Assembly (NCBI GenBank): GCA_041660815.1
Contig: JBAZVN010000011.1
Location: 62,001 to 126,000 of the forward strand
From: PALSA-1006 sp041660815
Lineage (GTDB): Bacteria > Pseudomonadota > Gammaproteobacteria > Burkholderiales > Gallionellaceae
Direction: 5' to 3'
Length of the DNA stretch: 64,000 bases
The notes beneath the pieces were generated by a model, which was given only the letters and a program-made list of their open reading frames with translations, did no database searches and was not told the origin of the DNA. Position numbers and translations under genes: made by a program. The stretch's first letter is position 1, and each line of letters begins with the position of its first letter. Shown one piece after another: positions 1 to 8,848 of this stretch.

Positions 1-2305
1 GGCGCTGCTGTTCGGTCTCCACACCCTCGGCAATCACCCCCAGATTCAAACTGTGCGCCATGGCGATAATGGTGCGCACAATCGCCAAATCACTACTGTC
101 TGTCGCCAAATTAAACACAAAAGATTGGTCGATTTTAAGCTGATCCAGCGGTAAACGTTTGAGGTATTGCAATGATGAATAGCCGGTACCGAAGTCATCC
201 AAGGCAAACTGAACGCCAATTTCCTTAAGCGAGTTCATGGTAATAATCACGCCTTCGATATCGTCCATCAACAAACTTTCAGTTGGCTCTAACTTGAGCA
301 GCTTGGGGTTAATCTCAAAGCGTTCGATCGTGTCGTGCACTTGTTCTACAAAATTTCTCTGCAAAAATTGCTTGGCGCTAACATTAAGCGACAAAGTAAG
401 CGTATTGGTTAGGGGCGAACTTTCCCAGGCTTTAAGTTGCGCACAGGCAGTTTCCAAAACCCATTGCCCGATAGCCAATATATGCCCTGTTTCTTCCGAC
501 AAGGGAATAAATTGCGCGGGAGAAACCAAGCCGCGCTCGGGATGAATCCAGCGAATCAATGCCTCAGCCCCCACGGGACAGAGCATGCTGTCCACCTGAA
601 TTTGGTAGTAAAGCTGGAACTGCTGATTATCCAGGGCGCGGTGTAATTCACCTTCCAGTACCGCACGATTATTGATGACTTCCTGCATTTTGGGATCAAA
701 GAAACGCAAGGCATTACGCCCCGCCTGCTTGGCTTGATACATGGCGATATCGGCCTGCTTAAACAACTCATCAATCGCATCATGCTTGTCGTTAAATAAT
801 GTCGCACCGATACTGGGGGTGCTGTGATACTGATATTTACTCAACTGGTAAGGCTGGCTGAGCGTATTGAGAATTTTATGTCCGACCGCTTCAGTTTGCG
901 CGGCCGCATCGAGTGGATCATGACTTAATTCTTCCAGCATCACCACAAACTCATCACCGCCCATACGCGCCACACTGTCGCCTTCACGAACACAGGAAGA
1001 CAGGCGCTGCGCCACCTGTTGCAGCAAAATATCACCGATATCGTGCCCCAGCGTATCGTTTAGCGTTTTAAAATTATCCAAATCAATAAACAGCAGTGCG
1101 CCTTCGTGTCCGCTACGCGAACTGGCGGCCAGCGCTTGCTGGAGACGGTCGGCGAGCAGACGGCGGTTGGGCAAGCCCGTCAAAGCGTCATACAAACCCA
1201 AATATTTTATTTCTTCTTCAGCCGCCTTGCTTTTGGTGATATCTCTGAAAGTGGCTACATAATTGGAAACAACGCCATCCTGATTTTTGATGGCGGTTAT
1301 CGTCAGCAATTCGGGATAGATTTCGCCGCTCTTGCGCTTGTTCCAAATCTCGCCTTCCCACGCACCGTCCGAGTTAATAGCCGTCCACATGTGCTGGTAG
1401 AACTGGGCATCATGACGCCCCGAGCTGAGAATATTCGGTGTCTTTCCCAAAATTTCAGCTCCGGTATAACCGGTGATTTGAGAGAAAGCGCGATTCGCCT
1501 GCAATATTTGCATCTTGGCATCTGTAACCAGCATGCCTTCCTGTGACTCAAAAGCAAAAGCGGCAATTCGCAGCTTTTCTTCCACCTTTTTTTGTTCGGT
1601 GACATCGCGATAATAATGGACTCGCCCGATAATGCGCTGCCCGGTACGCACCGGTAATGATCTCAGTTCAAAAACTCGCCCATCGTGTAACTGCAGGGTA
1701 TCGAAGGAATTGTCATCTGCATCCAGATTGTGTAACGCAGAAATTAGGATGCCGGATTGTCCGGGCTTGATCTGCCCCGCCAGATAGTCAAAAATACCCC
1801 CATCGTCTCGGCTGTCCAGCAATATTTTAGGTAACGCCCACATCTGGGAAAAACGAAAATTCATGTTAAGGATAGCATTCTCGCTATCAATCAATAAGAT
1901 ACCATCTCCGGTTGCCTCCAGCGTGGCACTGAGACGCGAACTCATTTCCAGTATTTCATCTTCCAGACGCTTGCGTTGCTCAACCGGATTGGATCGCACT
2001 ACATACAGATTTTTTCCCTCACCAACAGGAAGTGCGACTTTCAATACACGCAGAATACTACCGTCCGCGCAACGGTAAGCCCCTTCGGTTTCACCACTAC
2101 CCTGCTGGCCAAGTACTTCATCCCAAAAAAATAAATCTGACAGGGCACACTCGATGTCAATGACATGCATGCCCAGCAAAGCTTCCCGCGTATATCCGAG
2201 CAACCTCACCGCGGTATGGTTAGCCTCCCGGATGGTCATTGTCCGAGTATCGACAAGAATTAATATTTCTCCCGATGCATCCAATAATAAGCGGCTGGCA
2301 TCCAT
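1..2305 (-). CDS. PAS-PAS-PAS-GGDEF-EAL c-di-GMP signalling protein (3' end outside window)
   Basis: The reading frame is open from the ATG at 2305 to the window edge (768 codons), so the end of the EAL domain is missing. Translation shows three PAS-like sensor domains (about residues 1-115, 125-245, 250-370), a GGDEF domain with intact GGDEF at 449-453 and an RxxD inhibitory site five residues before it, then an EAL domain with EAL at 581-583 and a DFGTGYSS motif. Both catalytic signatures look intact, so synthesis and hydrolysis of c-di-GMP are both possible. No membrane segment is visible, so the PAS domains probably sense a cytoplasmic signal. The start codon follows directly on the stop of the HD-GYP gene (TAAATG), so the two are co-transcribed and probably translationally coupled. 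Confidence 0.93.
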   Translation of the reverse strand, partial: MDASRLLLDASGEILILVDTRTMTIREANHTAVRLLGYTREALLGMHVIDIECALSDLFFWDEVLGQQGSGETEGAYRCADGSILRVLKVALPVGEGKNLYVVRSNPVEQRKRLEDEILEMSSRLSATLEATGDGILLIDSENAILNMNFRFSQMWALPKILLDSRDDGGIFDYLAGQIKPGQSGILISALHNLDADDNSFDTLQLHDGRVFELRSLPVRTGQRIIGRVHYYRDVTEQKKVEEKLRIAAFAFESQEGMLVTDAKMQILQANRAFSQITGYTGAEILGKTPNILSSGRHDAQFYQHMWTAINSDGAWEGEIWNKRKSGEIYPELLTITAIKNQDGVVSNYVATFRDITKSKAAEEEIKYLGLYDALTGLPNRRLLADRLQQALAASSRSGHEGALLFIDLDNFKTLNDTLGHDIGDILLQQVAQRLSSCVREGDSVARMGGDEFVVMLEELSHDPLDAAAQTEAVGHKILNTLSQPYQLSKYQYHSTPSIGATLFNDKHDAIDELFKQADIAMYQAKQAGRNALRFFDPKMQEVINNRAVLEGELHRALDNQQFQLYYQIQVDSMLCPVGAEALIRWIHPERGLVSPAQFIPLSEETGHILAIGQWVLETACAQLKAWESSPLTNTLTLSLNVSAKQFLQRNFVEQVHDTIERFEINPKLLKLEPTESLLMDDIEGVIITMNSLKEIGVQFALDDFGTGYSSLQYLKRLPLDQLKIDQSFVFNLATDSSDLAIVRTIIAMAHSLNLGVIAEGVETEQQR

Positions 2306-3610
2306 TTATTCTTGCCCCGCCTGCGTGTCACCATCAAAGAAATAAGTCACTCGCTTGCGCGGATTTAAATATGCCAGCACCTTGGCAGGCAACGTTTCGG
2401 GACGAACTGATTTGGTGATGCTAATTTCAGGCTCATCCTCCAGGTTTATGACAATGGCGCGCTCTTTGGGAATTTTGGCGTCATAGACCATTACAGTGGG
2501 ACGCAGCGAACGTTTGGGGTTAACCGAAATAACCGAGGCAACAGCGGTATTGGACAACTCTACAATTGTCCCCGGCGGGTAAACGCCCAGACTATGGATA
2601 AGAATAGCCAGCGCGCGCGCATCAAATTTGCTGCGTCGCTGTGCAAACATTAGCGACAACGCATCGTGCGGAGACAAAGCTTTGGAAGGATCAACAGGAT
2701 TACATAAATTATCGTAATAATTAACCAGCGAAACCAAGCGAGCAGACTGCGACATAGCGGCAGCTTTCAGCGCGTTTGGATAACCGCTACCGTCGGCAAG
2801 CTCATGGTGCTGCGCCACCACCGTCAAAGCGTCATTACTCAGGCCGGCTTTTCGCGCAATTTTGATGCCATATTCAACATGCATGGCACGCATGTTGCGT
2901 TCCGCACTGGTATATTCATCAGGACTCTTTTTCGAAATCCGGTCAGGAACTTCCACCAACCCCACATCGTGCAGCATGGCGCCAATGCCCAGTTCGCGCG
3001 CAACTTCGGCACTTAGTTCCATATCTTTGGCGACCATCATGGCAAGAATAGAAACGTTGAGGGAATGATAATAAACATCTTCCCCCCCCGCTTTTTCCCC
3101 CATTACATGCAGCGTGGCATTGGGACTTTCCAGAAATACAGTAACCATTTCACCGACTAGTCCGCCCAATTCGTCCAAGGTTTCTTTGGGCTTTAGCAGC
3201 AGATTTTTATTCAGGCTTTTCAATATCAGCGTGGCTTTTACAAAGGCTTTTTCCACCTCATTGATGCGCGCCTCACGTTGCGCCAGCATTTTAATTCGTT
3301 GCTGCTCAGCCGCTTGCACGGGATCATCAAGCATACTTTCCGGCACCGCCTCAATAGCCGGAAGCTCTCTTACAACTATTTGATTATTTGGGGAGTTATC
3401 GTCTGGCAAGTCGCTGCGCTCCGGACTGTAGCGATACTTCGGCAAACGCAAATTAAGCACTTCCTGCAATTGCGTTTCACTGCGAATCTTAAACGCACTC
3501 AGCGCAAAGTTGTGTTTAAACCAGGGCAAATCCAGCTCAACAAAAACACCCACGCGCAACTGCGTGGGTTGCAAATAGTGGGCAGAAATATTTTGTTTGG
3601 TATCGCTCAT
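2306..3610 (-). CDS. HD-GYP domain protein with N-terminal DUF3391-type region
   Basis: This 434-residue protein is a probable c-di-GMP phosphodiesterase of the HD-GYP class, which hydrolyses c-di-GMP to pGpG or GMP. The first 100 or so residues resemble the DUF3391 region often found ahead of HD-GYP domains. The catalytic part runs from about 160 to 350, with HD at 214-215, HHE at 268-270 and GYP at 276-278. The usual HDxGK lysine is a leucine here (HDVGL), a deviation in an otherwise conserved site. No signal peptide or membrane helix is seen. It lies immediately upstream of the PAS-GGDEF-EAL gene, so synthesis and breakdown of the messenger appear to be expressed together. Confidence 0.92.
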   Translation of the reverse strand: MSDTKQNISAHYLQPTQLRVGVFVELDLPWFKHNFALSAFKIRSETQLQEVLNLRLPKYRYSPERSDLPDDNSPNNQIVVRELPAIEAVPESMLDDPVQAAEQQRIKMLAQREARINEVEKAFVKATLILKSLNKNLLLKPKETLDELGGLVGEMVTVFLESPNATLHVMGEKAGGEDVYYHSLNVSILAMMVAKDMELSAEVARELGIGAMLHDVGLVEVPDRISKKSPDEYTSAERNMRAMHVEYGIKIARKAGLSNDALTVVAQHHELADGSGYPNALKAAAMSQSARLVSLVNYYDNLCNPVDPSKALSPHDALSLMFAQRRSKFDARALAILIHSLGVYPPGTIVELSNTAVASVISVNPKRSLRPTVMVYDAKIPKERAIVINLEDEPEISITKSVRPETLPAKVLAYLNPRKRVTYFFDGDTQAGQE

Positions 3611-3852
3611 CGGATGCTATTTTTTATATTCGAAGCGGGAGAGCGTTAGTTTGCCATACATTGAAGCCAATGGGGTTATTCAGATGCGCACAGAGAAAAA
3701 AATAGTAGGCATCCGGGCATTAACACAACGACAAGTTCGACGTCTGGAATACAGGCGCACTTGACGCATGTGATATCGCGTAGTGTTAAGAAAGCAAATA
3801 GATAAGCCATCCACTCTTCCGCGCAACACTAAAATACAATAAAAACAATATA

Positions 3853-4971
3853 TTACAGAATAACCAGATTATCCCTATGAATCAATTCCAATTCATCCAC
3901 ATAGCCGAGAATTTTTTCAATGTCACTGCTGGCATGGCGTGCAATGCGCCTTGCTTCATCGGCATTGTAATTGACCAGACCGCGCGCAATATCAGAATCA
4001 TTTTCATCCAGAATTGCGACTACCGCACCGCGCTGAAATTCGCCGCTGACCTGCGTTACCCCAATTGGCAATAGACTCTTTCCATCAGTGCGCAAAGCGC
4101 GCTCTGCACCCGCGTCCAGCTTGATTTTGCCGGTGACCTGCAAATGATCTGCCAGCCATTGTTTGCGCGCGTCCAACGCCAGCGAGGTGGCAGTGAGCAA
4201 GGTGCCGATACTTTCGCCCTGCAACAAGCGCGGTAGCACGTCCGGCTCGTGGCCGGATGCTATCGCCGTATGTGCGCCACTGCGTGCCGCACGTTTGGCT
4301 GCCAATACTTTGGTGATCATGCCGCCCCGACCAATGGAGCTACCGGCACCTCCGGCAATGGACTCCAAATAAGCTTCACCTGCCTGCGCCAAACTCACCA
4401 GAGTTGCACCGGGATCTTTGCGCGGATCGGCACTGTATAAACCGGTTTGATCGGTGAGAATAATTAATGCATCCGCTTCAATCAGATTGGTAACCAGTGC
4501 GCCCAATGTATCGTTATCGCCAAATTTAATCTCATCCGTCACTACCGTATCGTTTTCGTTAATGATGGGAATGACGCCCAATTTGAGCAGGGTGCGCAAG
4601 GTGGAGCGCGCATTCAGATAACGCTCGCGGTCGGCCAGGTCGGCATGGGTCAGCAATACCTGAGCGGCACGCAAGCCATGTTTACTAAAACTGCTTTCGT
4701 AGACTTGCACCAAGCCCATTTGCCCAACTGCCGCTGCTGCCTGCAGCTCATGTACCGCGCTGGGTCGTTGCTTCCAACCCAGGCGCTGCATGCCCTCGGC
4801 GATGGCTCCGGAAGACACCAATACCACCTCACAACCCCGATCGCGCAGGGTGGCAATTTGCTGCGCCCAATTACCGATCGCGGCAATATCCAGCCCCTCG
4901 CCCTGATTAGTAACGAGGCTGCTACCAACTTTAACGACTATGCGACGGGCGTGAATTAGCACATTTTTCAT
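3853..4971 (-). CDS. proB: Glutamate 5-kinase
   Basis: ProB phosphorylates L-glutamate with ATP to gamma-glutamyl phosphate, the first step of proline synthesis, and is normally feedback-inhibited by proline. The 372-residue length matches the two-domain form: an amino-acid-kinase fold (about 1-255, beginning RRIVVKVGSSLV and containing NENDTV and a GRGGM motif) followed by a C-terminal PUA domain (about 275-365). Its start overlaps the obgE stop by four bases (ATGA), indicating translational coupling. The obgE-proB order is common in Proteobacteria. proA is not in the window. A gap of 242 bp separates it from the HD-GYP gene, and I see no clear terminator there. Confidence 0.97.
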   Translation of the reverse strand: MKNVLIHARRIVVKVGSSLVTNQGEGLDIAAIGNWAQQIATLRDRGCEVVLVSSGAIAEGMQRLGWKQRPSAVHELQAAAAVGQMGLVQVYESSFSKHGLRAAQVLLTHADLADRERYLNARSTLRTLLKLGVIPIINENDTVVTDEIKFGDNDTLGALVTNLIEADALIILTDQTGLYSADPRKDPGATLVSLAQAGEAYLESIAGGAGSSIGRGGMITKVLAAKRAARSGAHTAIASGHEPDVLPRLLQGESIGTLLTATSLALDARKQWLADHLQVTGKIKLDAGAERALRTDGKSLLPIGVTQVSGEFQRGAVVAILDENDSDIARGLVNYNADEARRIARHASSDIEKILGYVDELELIHRDNLVIL

Positions 4972-6044
4972 AACAGGGGATTATTTATGTCAATTTCGCT
5001 TTCCTGGCCGCTCTCGGCAATCGCGTCGCGCTCCTGTGCGGCAAGTTGCTCCAGATGCTCCATGATCGCATAGGTAAGCTCTTTACAACCTTCTCCGTTG
5101 ATCGCCGAGATGGCAAAATAACGTGTATCCCCGCCAAATGCTTTTAGGAAAGCGGCAATTTTCTCTTCGCGATCCGGCAATAAATCCAGCTTGTTTAAAA
5201 TTAACCAGCGGGGCTTTTGATACAAGGCCTCGTCATATTTTTTCAGCTCGTTCAAAATGGCGTGCGCTTCATGCACCGGATCAACCCCTTCGTGCATAGG
5301 AGCAATATCCACCAAATGCAGCAACAAACGGGTGCGCGCCAGATGGCGTAAAAATTGATGGCCCAGTCCCGCCCCTTCGGCGGCACCTTCGATCAAGCCG
5401 GGAATATCGGCAATCACAAAACTCTTTTCGGTATCTACTCGCACCACGCCCAAATTGGGATGCAAAGTGGTGAAAGGATAGTCGGCAACCTTGGGACGTG
5501 CCGCCGATACCGCGCGGATAAACGTTGATTTGCCCGCATTAGGCATCCCCAGCAAGCCCACGTCGGCCAGCACTTTTAATTCCAGCTGCAATTCGCGCCG
5601 CTCACCTTCCTCACCCGGCGTGCATTGTCGCGGCGTTCGATTAGTGCTTGATTTGAAATGTAAATTTCCAAGGCCGCCTTTACCGCCTTTGGCCAACAGC
5701 GTTTTTTCACCCTGCAGCGCCAAATCGGCAATTTGTTCTCCGGTGTTAATGTCGGTAATTACTGTACCAACCGGCATGCGCAATATAACATCGTCAGCGC
5801 CTTTACCGTAACAATCCGCCCCGCGCCCCGATTCACCATTTTTTGCGCGATGATGTTTGGCAAAACGATAGTCCACCAGCGTATTGATATTGCAATCCGC
5901 CACGGCATACACGCTGCCCCCCCATCCGCCGTCGCCGCCGTCCGGGCCGCCTTTGGCAATATATTTTTCACGCCTGAAACTGGCCGCGCCGTTGCCGCCG
6001 TCGCCCGCAATCACTTCAATTTTTGATTCGTCTATGAATTTCAT
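4968..6044 (-). CDS. obgE: Obg family GTPase
   Basis: ObgE (CgtA) is an essential GTPase that binds the 50S subunit and links ribosome assembly to the stringent response. The 358-residue protein has the glycine-rich OBG fold (about 1-158, with repeated GGDGG stretches). The G domain follows, with a P-loop GMPNAGKST, the switch motif DIPGLIEGA and an NKLD specificity motif. A short acidic tail completes it. It lies downstream of rplU-rpmA as in most bacteria, but a terminator and a 143-bp palindromic element separate it from rpmA. The element ends only 13 bp before this start codon, so obgE-proB may be expressed partly independently of the ribosomal genes. Confidence 0.97.
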   Translation of the reverse strand: MKFIDESKIEVIAGDGGNGAASFRREKYIAKGGPDGGDGGWGGSVYAVADCNINTLVDYRFAKHHRAKNGESGRGADCYGKGADDVILRMPVGTVITDINTGEQIADLALQGEKTLLAKGGKGGLGNLHFKSSTNRTPRQCTPGEEGERRELQLELKVLADVGLLGMPNAGKSTFIRAVSAARPKVADYPFTTLHPNLGVVRVDTEKSFVIADIPGLIEGAAEGAGLGHQFLRHLARTRLLLHLVDIAPMHEGVDPVHEAHAILNELKKYDEALYQKPRWLILNKLDLLPDREEKIAAFLKAFGGDTRYFAISAINGEGCKELTYAIMEHLEQLAAQERDAIAESGQESEIDINNPLL

Positions 6045-6057
6045 GGCTACTTTCTGT

Positions 6058-6200
6058 AGGACACCTCTAAAAATTGAATTTACTTCGCGATGCCGCGTTG
6101 CTCACAAAAAATTACTCCTTACATATCATGTATATGCTGCGTCCTAATTTTTTGCTCGCGCCTTGCCTAGCTTTGAAAATTGAATTTTTAGAGGTGTCCT
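6058..6200. mobile_element. MITE-like palindromic element (143 bp, 24-bp terminal inverted repeats)
   Basis: The ends at 6058-6081 and 6177-6200 are inverted copies beginning AGGACACCTCTAAAAATT, with one mismatch over 24 bp. The interior continues the symmetry imperfectly around a CATG centre near 6127, including AAAAAATTA on both arms, so the whole element could fold as one long hairpin. It has no coding capacity. No target-site duplication is evident (flanks ctgt and gaac). It sits between the rpmA terminator and obgE. It is most likely a non-autonomous transposable element or a dispersed intergenic repeat. The parent family is not identified. Confidence 0.7.
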
Positions 6201-6213
6201 GAACTTCAAAAAC

Positions 6214-6240
6214 AAAAAGCCCTACCTGACAGATAGGGCT
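6214..6240 (-). terminator. Rho-independent terminator after rpmA
   Basis: On the minus strand AGCCCTA and TAGGGCT pair as a 7-bp stem with a 9-nt loop, followed by TTTTTGTTTTT. It lies 22 bp beyond the rpmA stop codon and closes the rplU-rpmA unit. Confidence 0.85.
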
Positions 6241-6262
6241 TGTTGCACAACGACGCGCTTGC

Positions 6263-6520
6263 TTAAGCCGCTACGATGCTGACTGTTTTACGATTCAATG
6301 CGCCTTTAACCGCAAACTGAACCTTGCCGGTAACTTTGGCAAACAGGGTGTGATCCTTGCCCATACCAACATTATCGCCCGCGTGAACTTGAGTACCGCG
6401 TTGACGAATGATAATGCTGCCGGCACTAATCAACTCACCGCCGTAGCTTTTTACGCCAAGTCGTTTTGAGTGCGAGTCGCGCCCGTTACTGGTACTACCG
6501 CCGCCTTTTTTTGATGCCAT
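6263..6520 (-). CDS. rpmA: 50S ribosomal protein L27
   Basis: L27 is a large-subunit protein whose N-terminal tail reaches the peptidyl-transferase centre. The 85-residue sequence has the characteristic start MASKKGGGST, then GRDSHSKRLGVK and the conserved IIRQRGT and GVGMG-like (NVGMGKDHTLFA) segments. There is no extra cleavable N-terminal extension of the Firmicutes type. It lies 24 bp after rplU in a two-gene unit that ends at the hairpin near 6214. Confidence 0.98.
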   Translation of the reverse strand: MASKKGGGSTSNGRDSHSKRLGVKSYGGELISAGSIIIRQRGTQVHAGDNVGMGKDHTLFAKVTGKVQFAVKGALNRKTVSIVAA

Positions 6521-6544
6521 GGTGTATTACTCCTTCAGACAGAA

Positions 6545-6856
6545 TTAGGCCGAGATTCCGTCGATGCGGATTTCGGTGTAGTTTTGACGATGCCCCTGAT
6601 GCTTTTGATAGTGCTTACGACGGCGCATTTTAAAAATGCTTACTTTGTCGTGACGACCGTGCCCGATAATCGTTGCGCTAACAGATGCACCACTCAACAA
6701 CGGCTTACCAACACTAACTGTTTCGCCATTGCCAATCATGAGTACCTGATTGATCACAATCGCGCCGCCAACATCACCGGCTACGGTTTCAATTTTTAGG
6801 GTCTCGCCCTGGATAACACGATATTGCTTACCACCGGTTTTAATTACTGCGTACAT
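6545..6856 (-). CDS. rplU: 50S ribosomal protein L21
   Basis: L21 binds 23S rRNA in the large subunit. I place the start at the ATG at 6856, giving MYAVIKTGGKQYRV and 103 residues, the usual size. A longer frame to 6895 would add 13 residues that run into the promoter. An AGGA ribosome-binding site precedes the chosen ATG. The C-terminal KMRRRKHYQKHQGHRQ stretch is the family signature. It is the first gene of rplU-rpmA, driven by the promoter at 6894-6921. Confidence 0.98.
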   Translation of the reverse strand: MYAVIKTGGKQYRVIQGETLKIETVAGDVGGAIVINQVLMIGNGETVSVGKPLLSGASVSATIIGHGRHDKVSIFKMRRRKHYQKHQGHRQNYTEIRIDGISA

Positions 6857-6893
6857 AACGTCCTCGCTTGATTGCGGTTTTACAGAGCCGCGC

Positions 6894-6921
6894 ATTATAC
6901 ATAAACTCGGCCATGCGTCAA
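6894..6921 (-). promoter_or_regulatory. Sigma-70 promoter of rplU-rpmA
   Basis: On the minus strand TTGACG (6921-6916) and a perfect TATAAT (6899-6894) are separated by 16 bp, about 38 bp upstream of the rplU ATG. Position and sequence fit a strong housekeeping promoter. Confidence 0.8.
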
Positions 6922-6961
6922 AATTGTTTTTATTGCCAATTTGCCACCTAAAAATAATTCT

Positions 6962-8218
6962 TTAGCGGCGCATCGAATCAAAAAACTCATTGTTGTTCTT
7001 GGTCGCTTTAACCTTATCCAACAGAAACTCCATCGCCTCCAGCTCGTCCATCGGATAGAGCAATTTGCGCAACACCCAGATACGTTGCAGTAAGTCTTGC
7101 TTGATCAGCAATTCTTCTTTACGCGTACCGGAACGGTTCACATTGATGGCGGGATAGATGCGCTTTTCGGCCATACGGCGATCCAGATGGATTTCCATAT
7201 TGCCGGTGCCTTTAAACTCCTCGTAGATCACGTCATCCATGCGCGAACCGGTATCGACCAGCGCGGTGGCGATAATCGTCAGCGAACCGCCTTCTTCAAT
7301 GTTGCGTGCCGCGCCGAAGAAGCGCTTGGGGCGCTGCAACGCATTGGCATCCACACCACCGGTCAGCACTTTGCCGGACGAGGGAATAACCGTGTTGTAG
7401 GCACGCGCCAAACGGGTAATAGAGTCCAATAAAATGATCACATCTTTTTTATGCTCGACCAGACGTTTGGCTTTTTCCAATACCATTTCAGCGACCTGTA
7501 CATGGCGCGTGGCAGGCTCGTCGAAAGTTGAGGCAACCACTTCGCCGCGCACGGAGCGGCTCATCTCTGTAACCTCTTCGGGGCGCTCGTCGATCAGCAA
7601 TACGATCAGTGTTGCATCGGGATTATTCGAAGCAATCGAATGCGCAATATGCTGCAACATCACCGTCTTGCCGGATTTGGGTGAGGCCACCAACAATCCA
7701 CGTTGACCTTTGCCAATCGGCGCAACGATATCAATAATGCGCCCGGTAATATTTTCCTCGGCGCGAATATCGCGCTCCAAGGTAATTTGCTTGGTGGGAA
7801 ACAGCGGGGTTAAGTTTTCAAACAGAATTTTATTCTTGGCGTTCTCGGGTGCATCTCCGTTAACTTTATCCACCTTAACCAGCGCAACATAACGCTCACC
7901 TTCTTTAGGAGTGCGAATTTCACCTTCAATCGAATCTCCGGTGTGCAGGTTGAAACGCCGCACTTGACTGGGACTGACGTAAATGTCATCCGGGCCAGCC
8001 AAGTAGGAAGTGTCCGGCGAGCGCAAAAATCCAAATCCGTCCGGCAATACTTCCAGTGTCCCTTCGCCAAAAATGCTTTCGCCCTTTTTAGCCTGATTTT
8101 TCAATAACGCAAAAATTAAATCCTGCTTGCGCATACGGTTGGCATTGTCAATCTGGTTGGCGACGGCCATGTCCACCAGTTCGGTGATGTGTTTTGTCTT
8201 TAGGTCGGATAAGTGCAT
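6962..8218 (-). CDS. rho: Transcription termination factor Rho
   Basis: Rho is the hexameric RNA-dependent ATPase that terminates transcription and limits antisense transcription. The 418-residue protein has the standard order. An N-terminal helical and cold-shock-like RNA-binding domain comes first (start MHLSDLKTKHI; GFGFLRSPD near 70). The ATPase domain follows, with Walker A SPKSGKT, Walker B VLLIDERPEEV and the Q/R-loop region. No long inserted domain is present. It lies downstream of trxA on the same strand, a common proteobacterial arrangement, with about 154 bp between them. Confidence 0.98.
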   Translation of the reverse strand: MHLSDLKTKHITELVDMAVANQIDNANRMRKQDLIFALLKNQAKKGESIFGEGTLEVLPDGFGFLRSPDTSYLAGPDDIYVSPSQVRRFNLHTGDSIEGEIRTPKEGERYVALVKVDKVNGDAPENAKNKILFENLTPLFPTKQITLERDIRAEENITGRIIDIVAPIGKGQRGLLVASPKSGKTVMLQHIAHSIASNNPDATLIVLLIDERPEEVTEMSRSVRGEVVASTFDEPATRHVQVAEMVLEKAKRLVEHKKDVIILLDSITRLARAYNTVIPSSGKVLTGGVDANALQRPKRFFGAARNIEEGGSLTIIATALVDTGSRMDDVIYEEFKGTGNMEIHLDRRMAEKRIYPAINVNRSGTRKEELLIKQDLLQRIWVLRKLLYPMDELEAMEFLLDKVKATKNNNEFFDSMRR

Positions 8219-8372
8219 AGAGATGGGAGTTTGCGGAGGTTAAGGAGAAGACTGGGTGTATTGCAATTAAGCGGGAATGCCCCGCGCTGATGAACTATCT
8301 TGAGTGTCTTTTAGATTTTGTTTGGCAGGCTGAGACAAATACAGGAAAGTTACAGGCGCGAGGTTAAACGGT

Positions 8373-8699
8373 TCAGATGTGGCTGTCAATAAAGGCGGTG
8401 AGTTGTGATTTAGAAAGTGCGCCAACCTTGGTCGCCTCAATATTGCCGTTTTTAAACAGCATCAATGTAGGAATGCCACGCACACCGTATTTCTGGGGAG
8501 TTTGTTGATTCTCATCAACGTTTAGCTTGGCAACATTAATACGTCCCTCATACTCTTTGGCAACCTCATCCAGAATCGGGGCAATCATACGGCACGGACC
8601 GCACCACTCTGCCCAGTAGTCAACCAGTGTTGGTAAGGCGGCCTGTAGCACCTCGGTAGAAAAAGTGTCATCAGTTACATAACGGATGTGTTCGCTCAT
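8373..8699 (-). CDS. trxA: Thioredoxin 1
   Basis: This is a cytoplasmic disulfide reductase that serves ribonucleotide reductase, peptide methionine sulfoxide reductases and others. The 108-residue, single-domain protein has the active-site WCGPC at 32-36 and the conserved cis-proline region GIPTLMLF. No signal peptide is present. It lies upstream of rho on the same strand. Confidence 0.97.
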   Translation of the reverse strand: MSEHIRYVTDDTFSTEVLQAALPTLVDYWAEWCGPCRMIAPILDEVAKEYEGRINVAKLNVDENQQTPQKYGVRGIPTLMLFKNGNIEATKVGALSKSQLTAFIDSHI

Positions 8700-8848
8700 G
8701 TCGTGTCTCGCTTTAATTTAATGAATTAAGAAATTGCTGCTGCGGAGTAAATGGAGGTATGTCGCATAAAATTCAAGTCGCATCCTAACGAAAAAATGCA
8801 CGGCTGTGAAGAAAAAAATAACATTTTGTTTAAACCGTGATTTTTTTG

